From Aplectana chamaeleonis (taxonomy: Eukaryota > Nematoda > Chromadorea > Rhabditida > Cosmocercidae), in NCBI GenBank assembly GCA_029168955.1, contig JAPDOI010001172.1, forward strand, positions 62,001 through 126,000: a stretch of DNA of 64,000 nt, given 5' to 3'. The notes under the pieces are model-generated. The model saw only the letters and a program-made list of their open reading frames with translations, was not told the DNA's origin and did no database searches. This document shows, piece by piece, positions 1 through 10,425 of the stretch; position 1 is the stretch's first letter, and every line of letters starts with the position of its first letter. The translations under genes were made by a program, and so were the position numbers.

Positions 1-240
1 GACATGGATGAGGTGGGATCACGGTACGGCACGAGGAATGGACAGGATCGCCAATTTCGCTCAGACCCCTCCAGGAGCAATTTTGGCGATTCTCAGACCC
101 CCCAGAAGCGTTATTTGGTCAGCTTTTCTTTGTTGTTAAATTTGAAGAGGAGCATAATCAACTCTTCTGAAAAAAAAAACTGAATATAAACACGTATTGC
201 AGTTGACCGCAATGTTAAAAGGACATGGTGCGTGATGTAA
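1..240. other. Flank of LTR element; no gene seen
   Basis: No coding region is supported. Around 61-120 two phrases based on 'tcagacccc' repeat imperfectly. Bases 212-233 form one arm of an inverted repeat whose partner is at 9566-9590, on the far side of the LTR element, so the LTR element seems to have landed inside an older palindromic element. Confidence 0.5.
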
Positions 241-585
241 TGTTGTGATGTAGATCACTTATCGGTTTTCAACTGCAGACCGATCACTGGCAAATTCAGT
301 TTCTGGTTTTGATAATCCGCCAATCACAGGCCGCTGGTCGATCCCCATATGAAACCCGGCCGCCGAGCTGCTGAGACATTCTCGACTCGCGTCTACTTGC
401 CTGCCCTGTCTACCTTTGCCAGCCGTACCTCGACGCCACCACCGCCTTCTGCACACCTGCCATCCAAGTGTCGCCGTCAACGAGCAGCCACCACCACGAC
501 TACCACGACGACGCCTGCGCCACACAGCTACTGTAAAAGTTGGCTGTATTCTAATAAAGCCATTTGTTGATCTGTGTCCGTCACA
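241..585 (+). repeat. 5' LTR
   Basis: Matches the 3' LTR over its whole length with small indels and substitutions. The TATA region has decayed to CATATGAAA around 347-355. An AATAAA polyadenylation signal lies at 553-558, about 27 bases before the LTR end. It starts TGTTGTGATG and ends GTCACA. Confidence 0.85.
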
Positions 586-586
586 A

Positions 587-600
587 TGGCGATCAGGACT
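587..600 (+). other. Candidate tRNA primer-binding site
   Basis: TGGCGATCAGGACT begins one base after the 5' LTR. Primer-binding sites of LTR elements normally start with TGG, the complement of a tRNA CCA end. The cognate tRNA was not identified. Confidence 0.45.
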
Positions 601-1300
601 GCAGATTGTCGGCTCTTAATTGGGTGCTCGATCTGCAGCACGTCCGTCCGTCCCTTACTGCGTCAAATCCGTCAAATCAGCAGTACCAGCTTTCAGTCCA
701 GTTGTTGATATTGGTGGTGTCTGTATTGGCGACGTCAAGCTACACGTATCTAACGTGAGTTTGGCATTGCAAATAGTCAGGACACGAACTGCTGACGAAA
801 CAAAGATCAGGTGCCCGCATTGCGGTTGAATACCTGAAGAAAGGCCCAGAAGCCCGCGTTGGCGGTTGAATTTCTGAGATCGTGGGACGCACGTTTGGAT
901 TTTTGGTGCTTGATCCGAAAAGAGCCACTGAAAAGCTCGTGCAGGACCCATGCTAGAGTGCAGAGGTTTTGAGCATAGAAAGTGTTTAGTGGCCAGAGAT
1001 GTTATTGACTAATCGTCACTAAATATGGACCAGGAAACCGTCCAAAAGTTGATTGCGCCGAAAAACGCACAGAAAATGTCAAGCCAATGTTATGATGAAT
1101 GCACAGAAGCAAATGGAAATGATGCAGCAAAATGCTGGAGTGCGCCGGACGTCATAGCTAAAAGATTGAGGCGAAGCCAGTAAACGAGGTAGTGGCAATA
1201 ATTCGTCGACCCACGTTAATGTGCGCCGAATGAAATGGAAATTCCATTGAAAGTTTAGAGTTCTGGAATGCCAGTGAAGCATGGTGGGACCCATGTTTTT
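601..1300. other. Decayed leader/gag region of the LTR element
   Basis: This stretch follows the primer-binding site and should hold the leader and gag. Only short frames remain. One (620-829) ends in IRCPHCG, reminiscent of a zinc-binding motif, but no complete CCHC knuckle is visible. From about 950 short words of the 42-bp satellite (gacccatg, gagtgc, gtgcgcc) appear in degenerate form. Confidence 0.35.
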
Positions 1301-1850
1301 CGAAGAATTAGATATATGTGCACAGGTAAAAGGAAGGTAAAGAAAATGGGTGTTCTGGAAATATTCCATGTTGAGACGCATTTGGCGTAGAATACTATGT
1401 TTCGGGAATGAAGTGAAATAGTTGAGTATGATTTGCAGTCGAGTTTGAACCAGCTATTGATAAGAGTTGTGCAAAACTGGATCGCCTGTCTGTGCTTATC
1501 CGTGAATATATCAAAGCGAAATCACGCGTGAAATGGGTAGCATCAAAACTTTTTGGGAGCTGTAATGCGGCGGTCTTCACGTATTAGGTGACGCCATAGA
1601 ATCAATGTATTTCGACCCTTTGATATGTTCTACGGATAAGCACAGACAAGGCGATCTCATTTAGAGTGCACAACTCACCAATGGTCGGTTCAAACTGTGG
1701 ACTGCCAAATCATACTCCTTCAACTATTTCACTTCATTTCCTGAGCCAAAACAAATTATTCTACGCCAAATCGTTCTCAGGAATATTTCAGAACCTTTCA
1801 TGTTTCTTTACCTTCCTTTACCTGAGTATATATCTGATTCATGTTAGAAA
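1300..1850. mobile_element. Foldback element, family F1 copy 1
   Basis: Long imperfect inverted repeat. Words such as ggaaggtaaagaaa (1331) and tttctttaccttcc (1804), gcgtagaata (1385) and ttctacgcc (1760), and ggataagcacagac (1634) and its complement near 1490, pair in nested order around about 1570. No transposase is encoded. A related palindrome lies at 47430-47995, sharing the phrase ttcacttcatttcc and its complement. Confidence 0.7.
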
Positions 1851-1964
1851 AATGGCCGGATGCCAAATTCACTCTTGCCAGAACTTAAATGTCAGGAATT
1901 TCATTTATTTTTCCTAAAGGTTTCTTTACAAACATGATTTATGCCTGGTGGTGTGTTACATGAA

Positions 1965-2225
1965 AGTAAACCCACCGATGTCCTGCCCCCTCCCCCTTCT
2001 ATGACGTCCTGCGCACTCCAACTGATGTCCTGCACACCTCTCTGATGTCCTGCACACTTTCTATGTGAAAGTCCTGCACAATGTCCCACTAATGACCTGC
2101 ACCTTCCACTAGAAATGTCCTACACACTTTAGTATGACATCCTGCACACTCCCACTAGAAATGTCCTGCGCACATTCTGTTACATCTTGCACACTCCCAC
2201 TGATGTCCCAGAACAATTTTTGCGG
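1965..2225. repeat. Short degenerate tandem repeat
   Basis: The words 'tgtcctgcacact', 'cccactagaaatgtcc' and 'cactcccactgatgtcc' recur every 25-30 bases. The vocabulary resembles the reverse complement of the 42-bp satellite, but the unit is shorter and irregular. Probably a decayed relative. Confidence 0.6.
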
Positions 2226-2559
2226 CGTTCGCGTACGCCCATTTGAAGGGTCAAGCACCCATGTTAGAGTGTGCCGATCATGTTTCCGCAGGGCTACCGT
2301 TATTACCCTCCTTCAAAATTTTCCGAGTGTCAGCTTGCATATGAGTGTGCATCGTGGAATAGCCAACAAACGTGTTTGCACAATTTCGACCTCCTCAGCC
2401 ACTTGGCGGCTTCTCAAGAGAACGGTGTGAATGAATGCTACCGCCTCTGCCCTTTATACCCCGGCATGTTATGAGCGTGTGTTATCGTTCGTTATCATGT
2501 TTGGCTCAAGAATGGTAACGGTAAATCCCATGCGGAAAAAATGATCCGCATGGGCGTGC
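2226..2559. other. No gene seen
   Basis: Linker between two satellite blocks within the LTR element. Short open frames cross it, but no conserved motif is recognised. Confidence 0.4.
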
Positions 2560-3930
2560 TTCATTTGGTCCCGCACACTTTGCGTCCGGCGCACTCCGCT
2601 TGGACCCACGCTTTACGGCGTGTGGCGCACTCTCATTTGGGTCCGCACACTTTCTACGGCGACCGGCGCGCATCACTTGTGTGCACACTTCTACGGCGTC
2701 AGGCGCACTCTCATATGTCGCGCCACATAGGCGTCCGGCGCACTTGTTGAGTCCCGCACACTTCTACGGCGTTCTGCGTACACCCATGTTGGCATTTTCT
2801 ACGGAGTCCGGCGCATATTCATAGCTGAGTCCCGCACATTCTACGGCGTCTGCGCACATTTAGATCAAACTTTACGGCGTCCGGCGCACATGTTTGTCCC
2901 GCACATGCCATGTCCGGCGCACCCCACTTAGTCCCGCACACTTTGCGGCGCTGCGCATTAGAAAATCACCTTATGGCGTCCGGCGCACCACTTGAAATTT
3001 CGGGCACATGTTAGCGTGGGGGAGCCGGCGTCCGGCGCATTTATTTGGGTCCCGCACGCGCCTACGGCGTTCTGCGGGACCATGTTCAGTGTCCGCACAC
3101 TTTACGCCATAGGTGTGCGCATGATAACTGTCCCGCATGCTTAATACGTGCGTGGCGCATCATGTTGGGTCCGAACGCCATACGGCGTCCGGCGCACTCC
3201 CATGTTGAGTGCCGGACCATCTACGGCGTCCGACGCTTCATTTGAAATGTGCGCAGATGTGCACGGCGCGCATCTACGGTCTCACACAATTACTACACGC
3301 GTTGCGCCGGACTCACACCCATTTGGACCGCATATACGGCGTCCGGCGCACTATTTAGTATGCCCACACACTTTTTACGGCGTTCTGCGCACACCAGAAA
3401 GTCCTGCGGCACCCATGTTAAGACCGTCCGGCGCACCACTTGAATCCCGCACACTCTTTATACGGCGTGCGGCACACTCCACGTGGGTCCTGCACACATG
3501 TTCTACGGCGTCCGGCGCACTTTAATTTAGGTCCCACACACTTTCACGGCGTCCGGCGCACTCCCACTTGAATCCCGCACACTCAGGCGTGCTCTGCGCA
3601 CACCAGTTGCGTACGTAATACCTACGGCGTCCGGCGCACTCTCAAAACGGGTCCCGCACAATTTTCTACGGCGTCCTGGCGCACCTCATTTGTCCTGCAC
3701 ACTGAAGTAGATTACTCGGCGTCCGGCGCACCTTTCCATGTGTCTTCGCACACTGTGCGTACGGCACGTTCTGCGCACACAAAATATTGGGTCCTGCACA
3801 CTTTCTTACGGCGTCCGGCGCACTCTCATTTGGGTCCTGCACACTTTCTACGGCGTCCGGCGCACTCCCACTCTGGGTCCTGCACACTTTCTACGGCGTT
3901 CTGTGGCGCACTTGAGTAACACGGTGCCGC
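2560..3930 (-). repeat. 42-bp satellite array, diverged, reverse orientation
   Basis: The words ggcgtccggcgcac and gtcccgcacac(tttctac) recur throughout. They are the reverse complement of the unit seen cleanly at 4795-6250. The spacing is about 42 bases but heavily eroded by indels, so this is an older or less homogenised array. Open frames here are satellite artefacts. Confidence 0.85.
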
Positions 3931-4058
3931 GTTCCAAAAAAGTACATTGGTAGATCCTGCCGTATTGATTGAAGCGTTGGTCAAATCCTGAGCAAAAGCT
4001 CATCAGTAAGGTGTTTATTTCTTCAGTTCATTTTACGAATAAGTAAACGTCGGATGGT

Positions 4059-4215
4059 TTATAATAACATGTTTACGTGTTGCTTGCCTTTCCTGACAAT
4101 TTTGAGGTTCCACAAAAATTGAGCACCAACTTCAAATTTTGACAGGAGCTAGGTGCAAACAAAACCAGCTCCCTGACCAAAAATGAGCTCTAGCTCAATG
4201 ATAAGTGTTCCAACA
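4059..4215. repeat. Dispersed repeat, copy 1
   Basis: Shares gaccaaaaatgagct, agctcaat and caagatcgtgaacgc, in the same order, with 48545-48712. Both copies contain a short inverted 'aggagc...gctcc' motif. Nature unknown, probably a MITE fragment. Confidence 0.6.
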
Positions 4216-4509
4216 AGATCGTGAACGCTAACTGATGTTTCTCTCGCTGGTACGATCGGCATGAAGACATATTCATGAACGATGGCGCTGCCTCTTTGCT
4301 GAGGAAGCGAGGTTGAGATTACTGCAATAGGGAAGTTGATAACGAATCTTAAGCAATACAAAGGAGACAGATCCTTCCTAAACGCCATCACAAGTACAGT
4401 ACAGTGAGACGATATCAACTCTCCTCAGGGACATCTTCGATGTCAGGAAATCTGCTTACTCTCAGATATCAGTGTATGAAAGTTGAGAAACAAGACAATG
4501 ATGGGATTA
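4216..4509. other. No gene seen
   Basis: Unique-looking sequence. A minus-strand frame (4149-4418) shows no recognisable motif. Confidence 0.3.
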
Positions 4510-4539
4510 TCATTCCATAGTAATAAAGGAGAGTGAGGC

Positions 4540-4675
4540 CGTCCGTCCGTCCGTGAGGACTCCGTCCGGTAACCAAATGAGTCCGTCTGGTCCGTCCGTC
4601 CGTCCGTCCGTCCGTCCGTTATTTGTCCGTCCGTCCGTCCGTCCGTCCGTCCGTCCGTCCGTCAGTCAGTCAGTG
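4540..4675. repeat. (CCGT)n microsatellite
   Basis: Runs of GTCC/CCGT interrupted by short unique words, ending in a run of GTCA near 4662-4672. Directly visible. Confidence 0.95.
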
Positions 4676-4794
4676 GGTGTCACTCCGTCAGTTTACCACA
4701 GATGATGCAACCTGTATGATTTGAAACGGAACTTTTGTGTTCTACAAGGGTTACGCCCAAAACAACCGAACGGGACGTCAAAGAAAGTCAGCGG

Positions 4795-6250
4795 GACCCC
4801 AGCGAGGTGCGCCCAACGCCGAAAAGGCGGGACCCATGTTAGGAGTGCGCCGGACGCCAAGAAAGTGTGCAGGACCCATGTTAGAGTGCGCCGAACGCCA
4901 GAGAAAGTGTGGGACCCATGTTGGAGTGTGCCTGACGTCATAGAAAATGTACAGGACCCCCTGTTAGAGTGCGCGGAAAGCGACAGAAACTGTGCGGGAC
5001 CAATGTTAGAGTGCGCCGGACGCCATAGAAAGTGTGCAGGATCCATGCTGGAGTGCGCCGGACGTCATAGAAAATGTACGGGACCCATGTGAGAGTGCGC
5101 CGGACGCCATAGAAAGTGTGCGGGACCCACGTTAGTGTGCGCCGGACGCCATAGAAAATGTACGGGACCCATGATAGAGTGCGCCGAATGCCATAGAAAG
5201 TGTGCGAGACCCATGTTAGAGTGCGCCGAACGCCACAGAAAGTCTGCGGAACCCATGTTAGAGTGCGCCGATCGCCATAGAAAGTCTGCGGGACCCATGT
5301 TAGAGTGTGCCGGAGCCCATAGAAAGTGTGCAGGACCCATGTTAGAGTGCGCCGGACGCCATAGAAAGTGTGCGGTACCCATGTTAGAGTGCGCCGAAGC
5401 CCATAGAAAGTGTGCAGGACCCATGTTAGAGTGCGCCGGACGCCATAGAAAGTGTGCGGAACCCATGCTAGAGTGCGCCGGACGCCGTAGAAAATGTACG
5501 GGACCCATGCTAGAGTGCGCCGGACGCCGTAGAAAATGTACGGGACCCACGTTAGTGTTTGCCGGACGCCATAGAAAGTGTGCGGGACCCATGTTAGAGT
5601 GGGCCGGAGCCCATAGAAAGTCTGCGGGACCCATGTTAGAGTGTGCAGGACGCCATAGAAAGTGTGTGGGACCCACGATAGTGTGCGCCGGACGCCATAG
5701 AAAGTGTGCAGGACCCATGTTGGAGTGTGCCAGACACCATAGAAAGTGTGCGGGACCCATGTTAGAGTGCGCCGGAGCCCATAGAAAATCTGCGGGACCC
5801 ATGTTAGAGTGTGCCGGACGCCATAGAAAGTGTGCAGGACCCATGTTAGAGTGCGCCGGACGCCATAGGAAATGTGCGGGACCCATGTTAGAGTGCGCCG
5901 AACGCCATAGAAAGTGTGCGGGACCCATGTTAGAGTGTGCCGGACCCATGTTAGAGTGCGCCGGACGCCATAGAAAGTGTGCGGGACCCATGTTAGAGTG
6001 CAGGGCGCCTATAGAGTGTGCGGGACCCACGCCAGTGTGCGCCGGACGCCATAGAAAGCGTGGGACCCATGTTAGAGTGCGCCGGCTTGCCCATAGAAAG
6101 TTTGTGGACCCATGTTAGAGTGCGCAGAATCGCGCCATAGAAAATGTGCGAACCCATGTTAGAGTGTGCCGGACCCATGTTAGAGTGCGCCGGACGCCAT
6201 AGAAATGTACAGGGCCCACGTAGGAGTGCGCCGAATCCGTAGAAAGCGAT
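4795..6250 (+). repeat. 42-bp satellite array, forward orientation
   Basis: About 34 units. Each has the segments gggacccatgttagagtgcg, ccggacgccatagaaagtgt and gc. The period divides by three, so long frames stay open on both strands: 327 residues on plus (Cys/Arg-rich, core CAGRHRKCAGPMLE) and 321 on minus (core GPAHFLWRPAHSNM). There is no codon bias, start context or domain to suggest a protein. Confidence 0.95.
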
Positions 6251-6299
6251 GCGCGACTCACGGGGGAGTCGTTTCGGAACACCGTAGAAGGCATTTCAG

Positions 6300-6544
6300 C
6301 AGTGTGCGGTATCTCCACCTGCCTTCATTCCCCCACACAATGCAAGTGCAGTGACGCCACAGAAAGAAGAATGTCTCTGAAACGAGTTCGGAGAACGCTA
6401 ATCTACAGGATTTGCCGCCCTTCGATTGATTTTGTAGCATGCGCAACTGAAGTAGATTTATTGCCTTTCTCGGTATAATTTGCCGCTGTCTGCCTTTCCA
6501 TGTGTCCACATGTGCGTAGGCAGTCTTATGTCTACAACAAATAT
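6300..6544. other. Remnant LTR-element interior
   Basis: Sequence between the satellite array and the first recognisable pol remnants. No motif could be assigned. Confidence 0.3.
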
Positions 6545-7600
6545 ATTGGGGCAAAATGATTTTGAGCAGATTCTATATATGCAAAGAACAACTCCTGATA
6601 ATTTACGCCGGAGGCGGAAAAATTCGGGTCAGCCAGCCGTTTCTCAGTGGGCGGAGCCCGCAGGACGGCTGGTATGGAATACATTGGTAGAGTGAACGGA
6701 GCTGTGTGAACACGCCAGCTTCAGCGAGCTGGATACTGATGGGTTAAAGGCCTTGTTGTGGATTTACGGTCTGGCACAGTTGCGCGCATTCCTAGGTATG
6801 ATTACGTATTATTCATCCCTTCATTTCCGAATATGAAGGAGATGCGTGAACCACTAGGATGCTTTGCTGAAAAAAAGACGTTAATTGGGTTATGGAAACA
6901 CACATGAAATAGCGTTCCCGAGAAAATGAAGAAAATGCTGGTGTCAGACTCTGAAACATAACGCACTATGATCCCAAAAGAAGATGATCGTGTGGCTGCT
7001 GACGCTTGCGATTATGGGATCGGGTATGTGATCTCGCACAGAATGCCGGATGGTACAGAAAAACCTATTGCCCATGGGTATTGGGCTCCGAGATCACCTT
7101 GGCACAGTCGCTGAAAAGAAGAATTATGCCCAGATAGAGGAAGAGGCACTAAGGTCTTATGGAGGCAATCAAGAAGTTCCATAAGTATGTATACGGGAGG
7201 CGTTTCCCACGCTCCGTACTGTCCACAAGCCGTTGTTAGCCATATTTGGCAGCAGGAAGGGCGTACCACCAGTCCATTCGGCCAACTGTCTGATGCGTTG
7301 GGCAACAATGCTGATAGGCTACGATATCCCCTAAATCGAGTACATCAAGACGGGATCTCGTTCGGGACGAAGCGGATGGATTATCGAGATTGATTCAAAG
7401 GCATCCCTTTGTAGAGTGAGGACTGCGTTGTCGCGTCGGTTGAGAAAGACGTGAATCTAGTAGCTTGCAGATGCTGTGCGCAGATTGCCCGTGACAGCTA
7501 ACATGATTCTGTGAGTGCATACTGAAAGGGGATGTTCGATCGCGAAAGCTGAAAGGTTTCATTGATACTGGAAAATGGCCTAAAGCGGTAAAACCTGGTT

Positions 7601-7867
7601 TTGAATCAGTTTTACTGTAAACGTGAATCGTTATCGATAGTGCAAGGCTGCGTGATGGTAAGCGATAGAGTTGTCGTGCCAGAGACGCTAAGAAAAGAAG
7701 TTCTCCAAAGAGTTGCACTCCGTGGTCATCCTGGGATTGTCAGGATGAAAGGACTAGCGCGAAGCTATGTCTATTGGCCAAATATCGATGAAGACGGTGA
7801 AAAGGTTGTGAGAAGTTGCGCTGATTGCCAACTACACTCAAAATCTCCCACTAAAGTAACCTCTTAA
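7601..7867 (+). pseudogene. Integrase N-terminal zinc-binding segment
   Basis: An 88-residue open piece with the HHCC arrangement of retroelement integrases: RGHPGIVRMKG provides the first His, RSYVYWPNID is the conserved tryptophan block, and CADCQLHSK provides the cysteine pair. It is part of the decayed pol. The stop at 7865-7867 and the following frame change separate it from the catalytic core. Confidence 0.75.
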
Positions 7868-8563
7868 GAACGTGGAATACACCAGAAAATGTTTGGGAGC
7901 GAGTTCATGTTGATTTCGCTGGTCCAATGATTGGAGTGTACTACAGTGTGGTCGTTGTTGACGCATAACAGTAAGTGGCCGGAGATGTTAGAGAGTTAAA
8001 GAACATCCCCAGCTGGCAACAACGGTAAAGCTGTTGAAAGAATTTTCGCACGCTATGGGGAAATCCAAAAACGCTAGTGAGCGATAATGGAACACAATTC
8101 ACATCAGAGGCTGTTCAAGCAGATGTGCGAAGAACGAGGTGTTAACCATGTGAGAACACCGCCGTATAATCACTCCAGTCTAATGGTCAGGCGGAAAGAT
8201 TTTGTTGTTATCCTGGAAAAGAGTGGGATTAGGGAAGCTAAAAAGGGGAGAATAGTACGTCCGCTTGCTCTTGCAATGAATGCGTGGACACGAATTGCTG
8301 TTGGCGTATCGCACTACGCCAAATGCTTCCTTGAACGGGTAAATGTCCTGCCGGAAGTCTTCCTCGGAAGAAGATTAAGAACGCGGCTGAGTATGTTGGA
8401 GACCGTCGAAAGGAGAGCCGGAAGCAGAAGAACACGCTGCTGAGCGTAGAAAAAGTGGACTGGAGATTCAATTTGATCGTAGAAATGATACAAAAGCATC
8501 GAGGTTTTTCTGCTGGGATGTAACTGTCCTAGTCAAAGAGTACAATGGAGCAACGGACTTCAA

Positions 8564-9028
8564 GTGGACTCAGTGGAACAGTCAATGAAAAAGCCTTCCT
8601 GGAAAAGCTTCATGTTTCTGAAGTGGACATCGGAGGCCAGAACCGTTCGTAGGCATGCGAACCAAATGCAAAGAAGCATATTGAGCCATAAGTATGATAA
8701 CGAATATTCACAAGATCTACTTTTGGACTTGTTTGAAGCTGATCCTGTTAGCACTGAAGAATTTCTAGAACAGGAATGCCATGATGGGCAGAATCAAGAG
8801 CTTGAGACTGTGATCATTCTCAGTAATGTCACCTCCGCCGCACTTCATCGAGACTACGCGCAGCCCAGTACGAGCCGCGCAGCACAGGGATTAGTGAAAA
8901 GCCGAGCTAGTAAACAAATGGTTGGTTTCGCTCCGGCAACGTTACGAAGGTCAACTCGACAGCGCCGCAAGCCAAAGCGCGGTATGAGCTTTAGTCAGTT
9001 GATTTTGAATTGTTTTCCTGTGCCGTAG
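8564..9028 (+). pseudogene. C-terminal tail of gypsy pol
   Basis: A 154-residue frame just before the polypurine tract. It is acidic in the middle and ends in a basic stretch (LRRSTRQRRKPKRG), as pol tails of many animal gypsy elements do. No chromodomain is evident. It could also be read as a small independent frame, but its position directly before the 3' LTR fits pol. Confidence 0.55.
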
Positions 9029-9041
9029 TCTGTACCTCTGT

Positions 9042-9052
9042 AAAAGGGGAGG
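9042..9052 (+). other. Polypurine tract
   Basis: AAAAGGGGAGG immediately precedes the 3' LTR start, the usual place and composition for the plus-strand primer of LTR elements. Confidence 0.75.
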
Positions 9053-9379
9053 TGTTGGTGGATGTAGATCACTTATCGGTTTTTCACTGCAGACCGATCA
9101 CCAAGTGGGCCGGGTTTGATCCGCCAATCACAGGCCGCGTCGATCCCTATATAAACCCGGCCGCCGAGCTGTTGAGACAATCTCGACTCGCGTCTACCTG
9201 CCTGCCTCTGTGTACCTGCCAGCCGTACCCGACGCCACCACCACCGCCTCCTGCACACCTGCCAGCCGTCGCCGTCAACGAGCAGCCACCATCACGACTA
9301 CCACGACGACGCCTGCGACACACACCTACTCTATTGCTGTATTCCTAATAAAGCCATTCGTTGATCTGTGTCCGTCACA
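9053..9379 (+). repeat. 3' LTR
   Basis: Better preserved than the 5' LTR. It has CCAAT (9123), TATATAA (9149-9155), AATAAA (9347-9352) and the terminal GTCACA. The proline/threonine-rich open frames across it come from the CCACCACC and ACGACGACG runs and are not genes. Confidence 0.85.
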
Positions 9380-9388
9380 GACGTAATA

Positions 9389-9566
9389 GGTTGTGGACTC
9401 GCATTAAAAATCCATGGTGAAATCTGGCTTTTGCCAGATTTCGTCATCGATCGGCGCCACAGCTGATATTCTCGTGAGCAGAGAGAGACGGCGGTTGGCG
9501 CCGATCGATGACGAGATCTGGCAAAGTGCCAGATCTCTACCGTAGTTTTAGTGCGAGTCCGCAACC
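9389..9566. mobile_element. Palindromic MITE
   Basis: ggttgtggactcgcat at the left end pairs with atgcgagtccgcaacc-like sequence at the right end. Inner arms pair further (atctggc...gccagat, catcgatcggcgcca...tggcgccgatcgatg). Non-coding. Confidence 0.8.
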
Positions 9567-9654
9567 GCACCATGTCCTTTTAGAACATTGCACGATCATT
9601 TGTACACCCCACTCCAGTATTCTCCACTTGATGTCCTGAAATGAACTGGATACT

Positions 9655-9745
9655 CAAAATGCAAGCGAAGTGGGTCCCGAGTGGAATTAGAGCCGTAAAA
9701 AGGCGGAACAACTCCTCGGTGTGTAGAGAGCTCCTAACCCGCGGG
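9655..9745. repeat. Single-arm fragment of the MITE nested in mariner
   Basis: Contains gcaagcgaagtgg, cccgagtggaatt and ctcggtgtgtagagagc. These match, partly as reverse complement, the MITE at 55646-55793. Confidence 0.65.
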
Positions 9746-9811
9746 GCTCAGACCCCCCCTTCACCCCAAAGCTGCTCAGCCCCCTGTAGACATCTACACC
9801 TCGCGCCGTAC

Positions 9812-9905
9812 TCTGGGTGGGATGCAAAAACACCCGATATGGCTGGACTCCGACCACACCATGTTCACATGATATGATGTGAGAAATGAATGATATTCAT
9901 GGTAC
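9812..9905. repeat. Fragment of MITE related to 49718-49965
   Basis: gcaaaaacacccgat, atgttcacat, gaatgat and attcatgg occur in the same order as at 49775-49860. Confidence 0.6.
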
Positions 9906-9949
9906 AACAAGGTAGCCTAGCCTGGATTGAACGCAAAACTCAGATGTTC

Positions 9950-10022
9950 TGGCAGGGGATTCGAACTTGCATTGCACGCATTCCGGGCGACAGTGGCCCA
10001 CCACTACACTACCGACACCCCT
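9950..10022 (-). repeat. tRNA-derived sequence (SINE head or tRNA pseudogene)
   Basis: On the minus strand, TAGTGTAGTGG (A-box-like, 10001-10011) is followed about 35 bases later by AGTTCGAATCC (B-box-like, 9956-9966), the spacing of an RNA polymerase III tRNA promoter. The T stem does not pair properly (GCAAG against CCCCT), so a working tRNA is unlikely. A tail like that of a SINE may extend to about 9890. Confidence 0.5.
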
Positions 10023-10211
10023 GGTCTGCATCCTCAGCTATTCACACATGAACTGTGTAGGCACAACAGCAATCACCCGATGATGGGAATGATCTGGTAA
10101 GCACAAATGGGCATTACAATCCAGTTAAAGAAGGCAGCATATACGCTCGTAAACGTGGTTGGGATGTGTGTTATGACTGGGAGGGAAAAAGAGGCACTCC
10201 GATATGGGCAG

Positions 10212-10425
10212 GGCCCTAGAGCGCATGGCCTGCGCAGCCTTCTCGTGGACAAAGCTTCTCGTGGATGGGAGAAATCCACTGGTGAGAAATAATAGTAATC
10301 ATCTGGTAGAGACGAAATCTAATGAGGGTGGCTAATAATTCCAGGAATATCCAAGATAAACGCTTCGCGATGTAAAAAAGAGACCTTCGTCCACGAGAAG
10401 CGTTCTGCGCGCCATGCGCTCTCAG
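10212..10425. mobile_element. Palindromic element
   Basis: gagcgcatggcctgcgcagc then ttctcgtggac at the left pairs with gtccacgagaagcgttctgc then gcgccatgcgctc at the right. Non-coding; the frame at 10216-10680 is the palindrome read through. Confidence 0.75.

Larger units (their letters stand above)
4510..6300 (+). mobile_element. Possible third satellite-bearing Helitron (5' part)
   Basis: At 4510 a TC preceded by A begins a leader (CATTCCATAGTAATAAAGG), followed by a CCGT microsatellite, a unique stretch and then the 42-bp array. This is the same order of parts as in the two well-defined Helitrons at 28697 and 40387: TC start, microsatellite, unique stretch, array. The terminal sequences differ and no CTRR 3' end with a hairpin was found before 6300, so the call is an analogy only. 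Confidence 0.35.
6545..9030 (+). pseudogene. Ty3/gypsy pol remnant (RT end, RNase H, integrase, tail)
   Basis: Pol of an LTR retrotransposon makes reverse transcriptase, RNase H and integrase. Visible in order: LRAFLGMITYYSS-like coding at 6778-6815 (RT C-terminal side); AADACDYGIGYVISHRMPDG with EKPIAH at 6997-7077 (RNase H start); AEKNYAQIEEEAL and KKFHKYVYGRRF at 7110-7204; an integrase zinc finger at 7601-7867; WERVHVDFAGPM at 7890-7930 (first catalytic Asp); SDNGTQFTSE at 8081-8110 (second catalytic Asp); and a basic tail at 8564-9028. The reading frame changes repeatedly and stops intervene, so no functional protein is made. The N-terminal RT and protease are lost. Confidence 0.8.
241..9379 (+). 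mobile_element. Degenerate Ty3/gypsy-type LTR retrotransposon
   Basis: Two similar direct repeats (241-585 and 9053-9379) begin with TGTTG and end with GTCACA, as LTRs do. The interior ends with a purine tract just before the 3' LTR and contains broken pol coding in the order RT end, RNase H, integrase, C-terminal tail. That order, and the phrase DGTEKPIAH after the RNase H start, point to the Ty3/gypsy group. The 9.1 kb size is inflated by later insertions: a foldback element at 1300-1850 and satellite arrays at 2560-3930 and 4795-6250. No gag frame survives. No exact target-site duplication was found (flanks ATGTAA and GACGT). It is inactive. Confidence 0.85.

Noticed and set aside
349..570. 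Proline/threonine-rich ORFs across the LTR
   Set aside because: They coincide with the LTR's CCACC/ACGACG runs and recur in the other LTR. LTR sequence, not a protein.
5065..6118. Overlapping long ORFs of 321 and 327 residues on opposite strands
   Set aside because: Both are pure translations of the 42-bp satellite. The period is a multiple of three, so absence of stops is expected.
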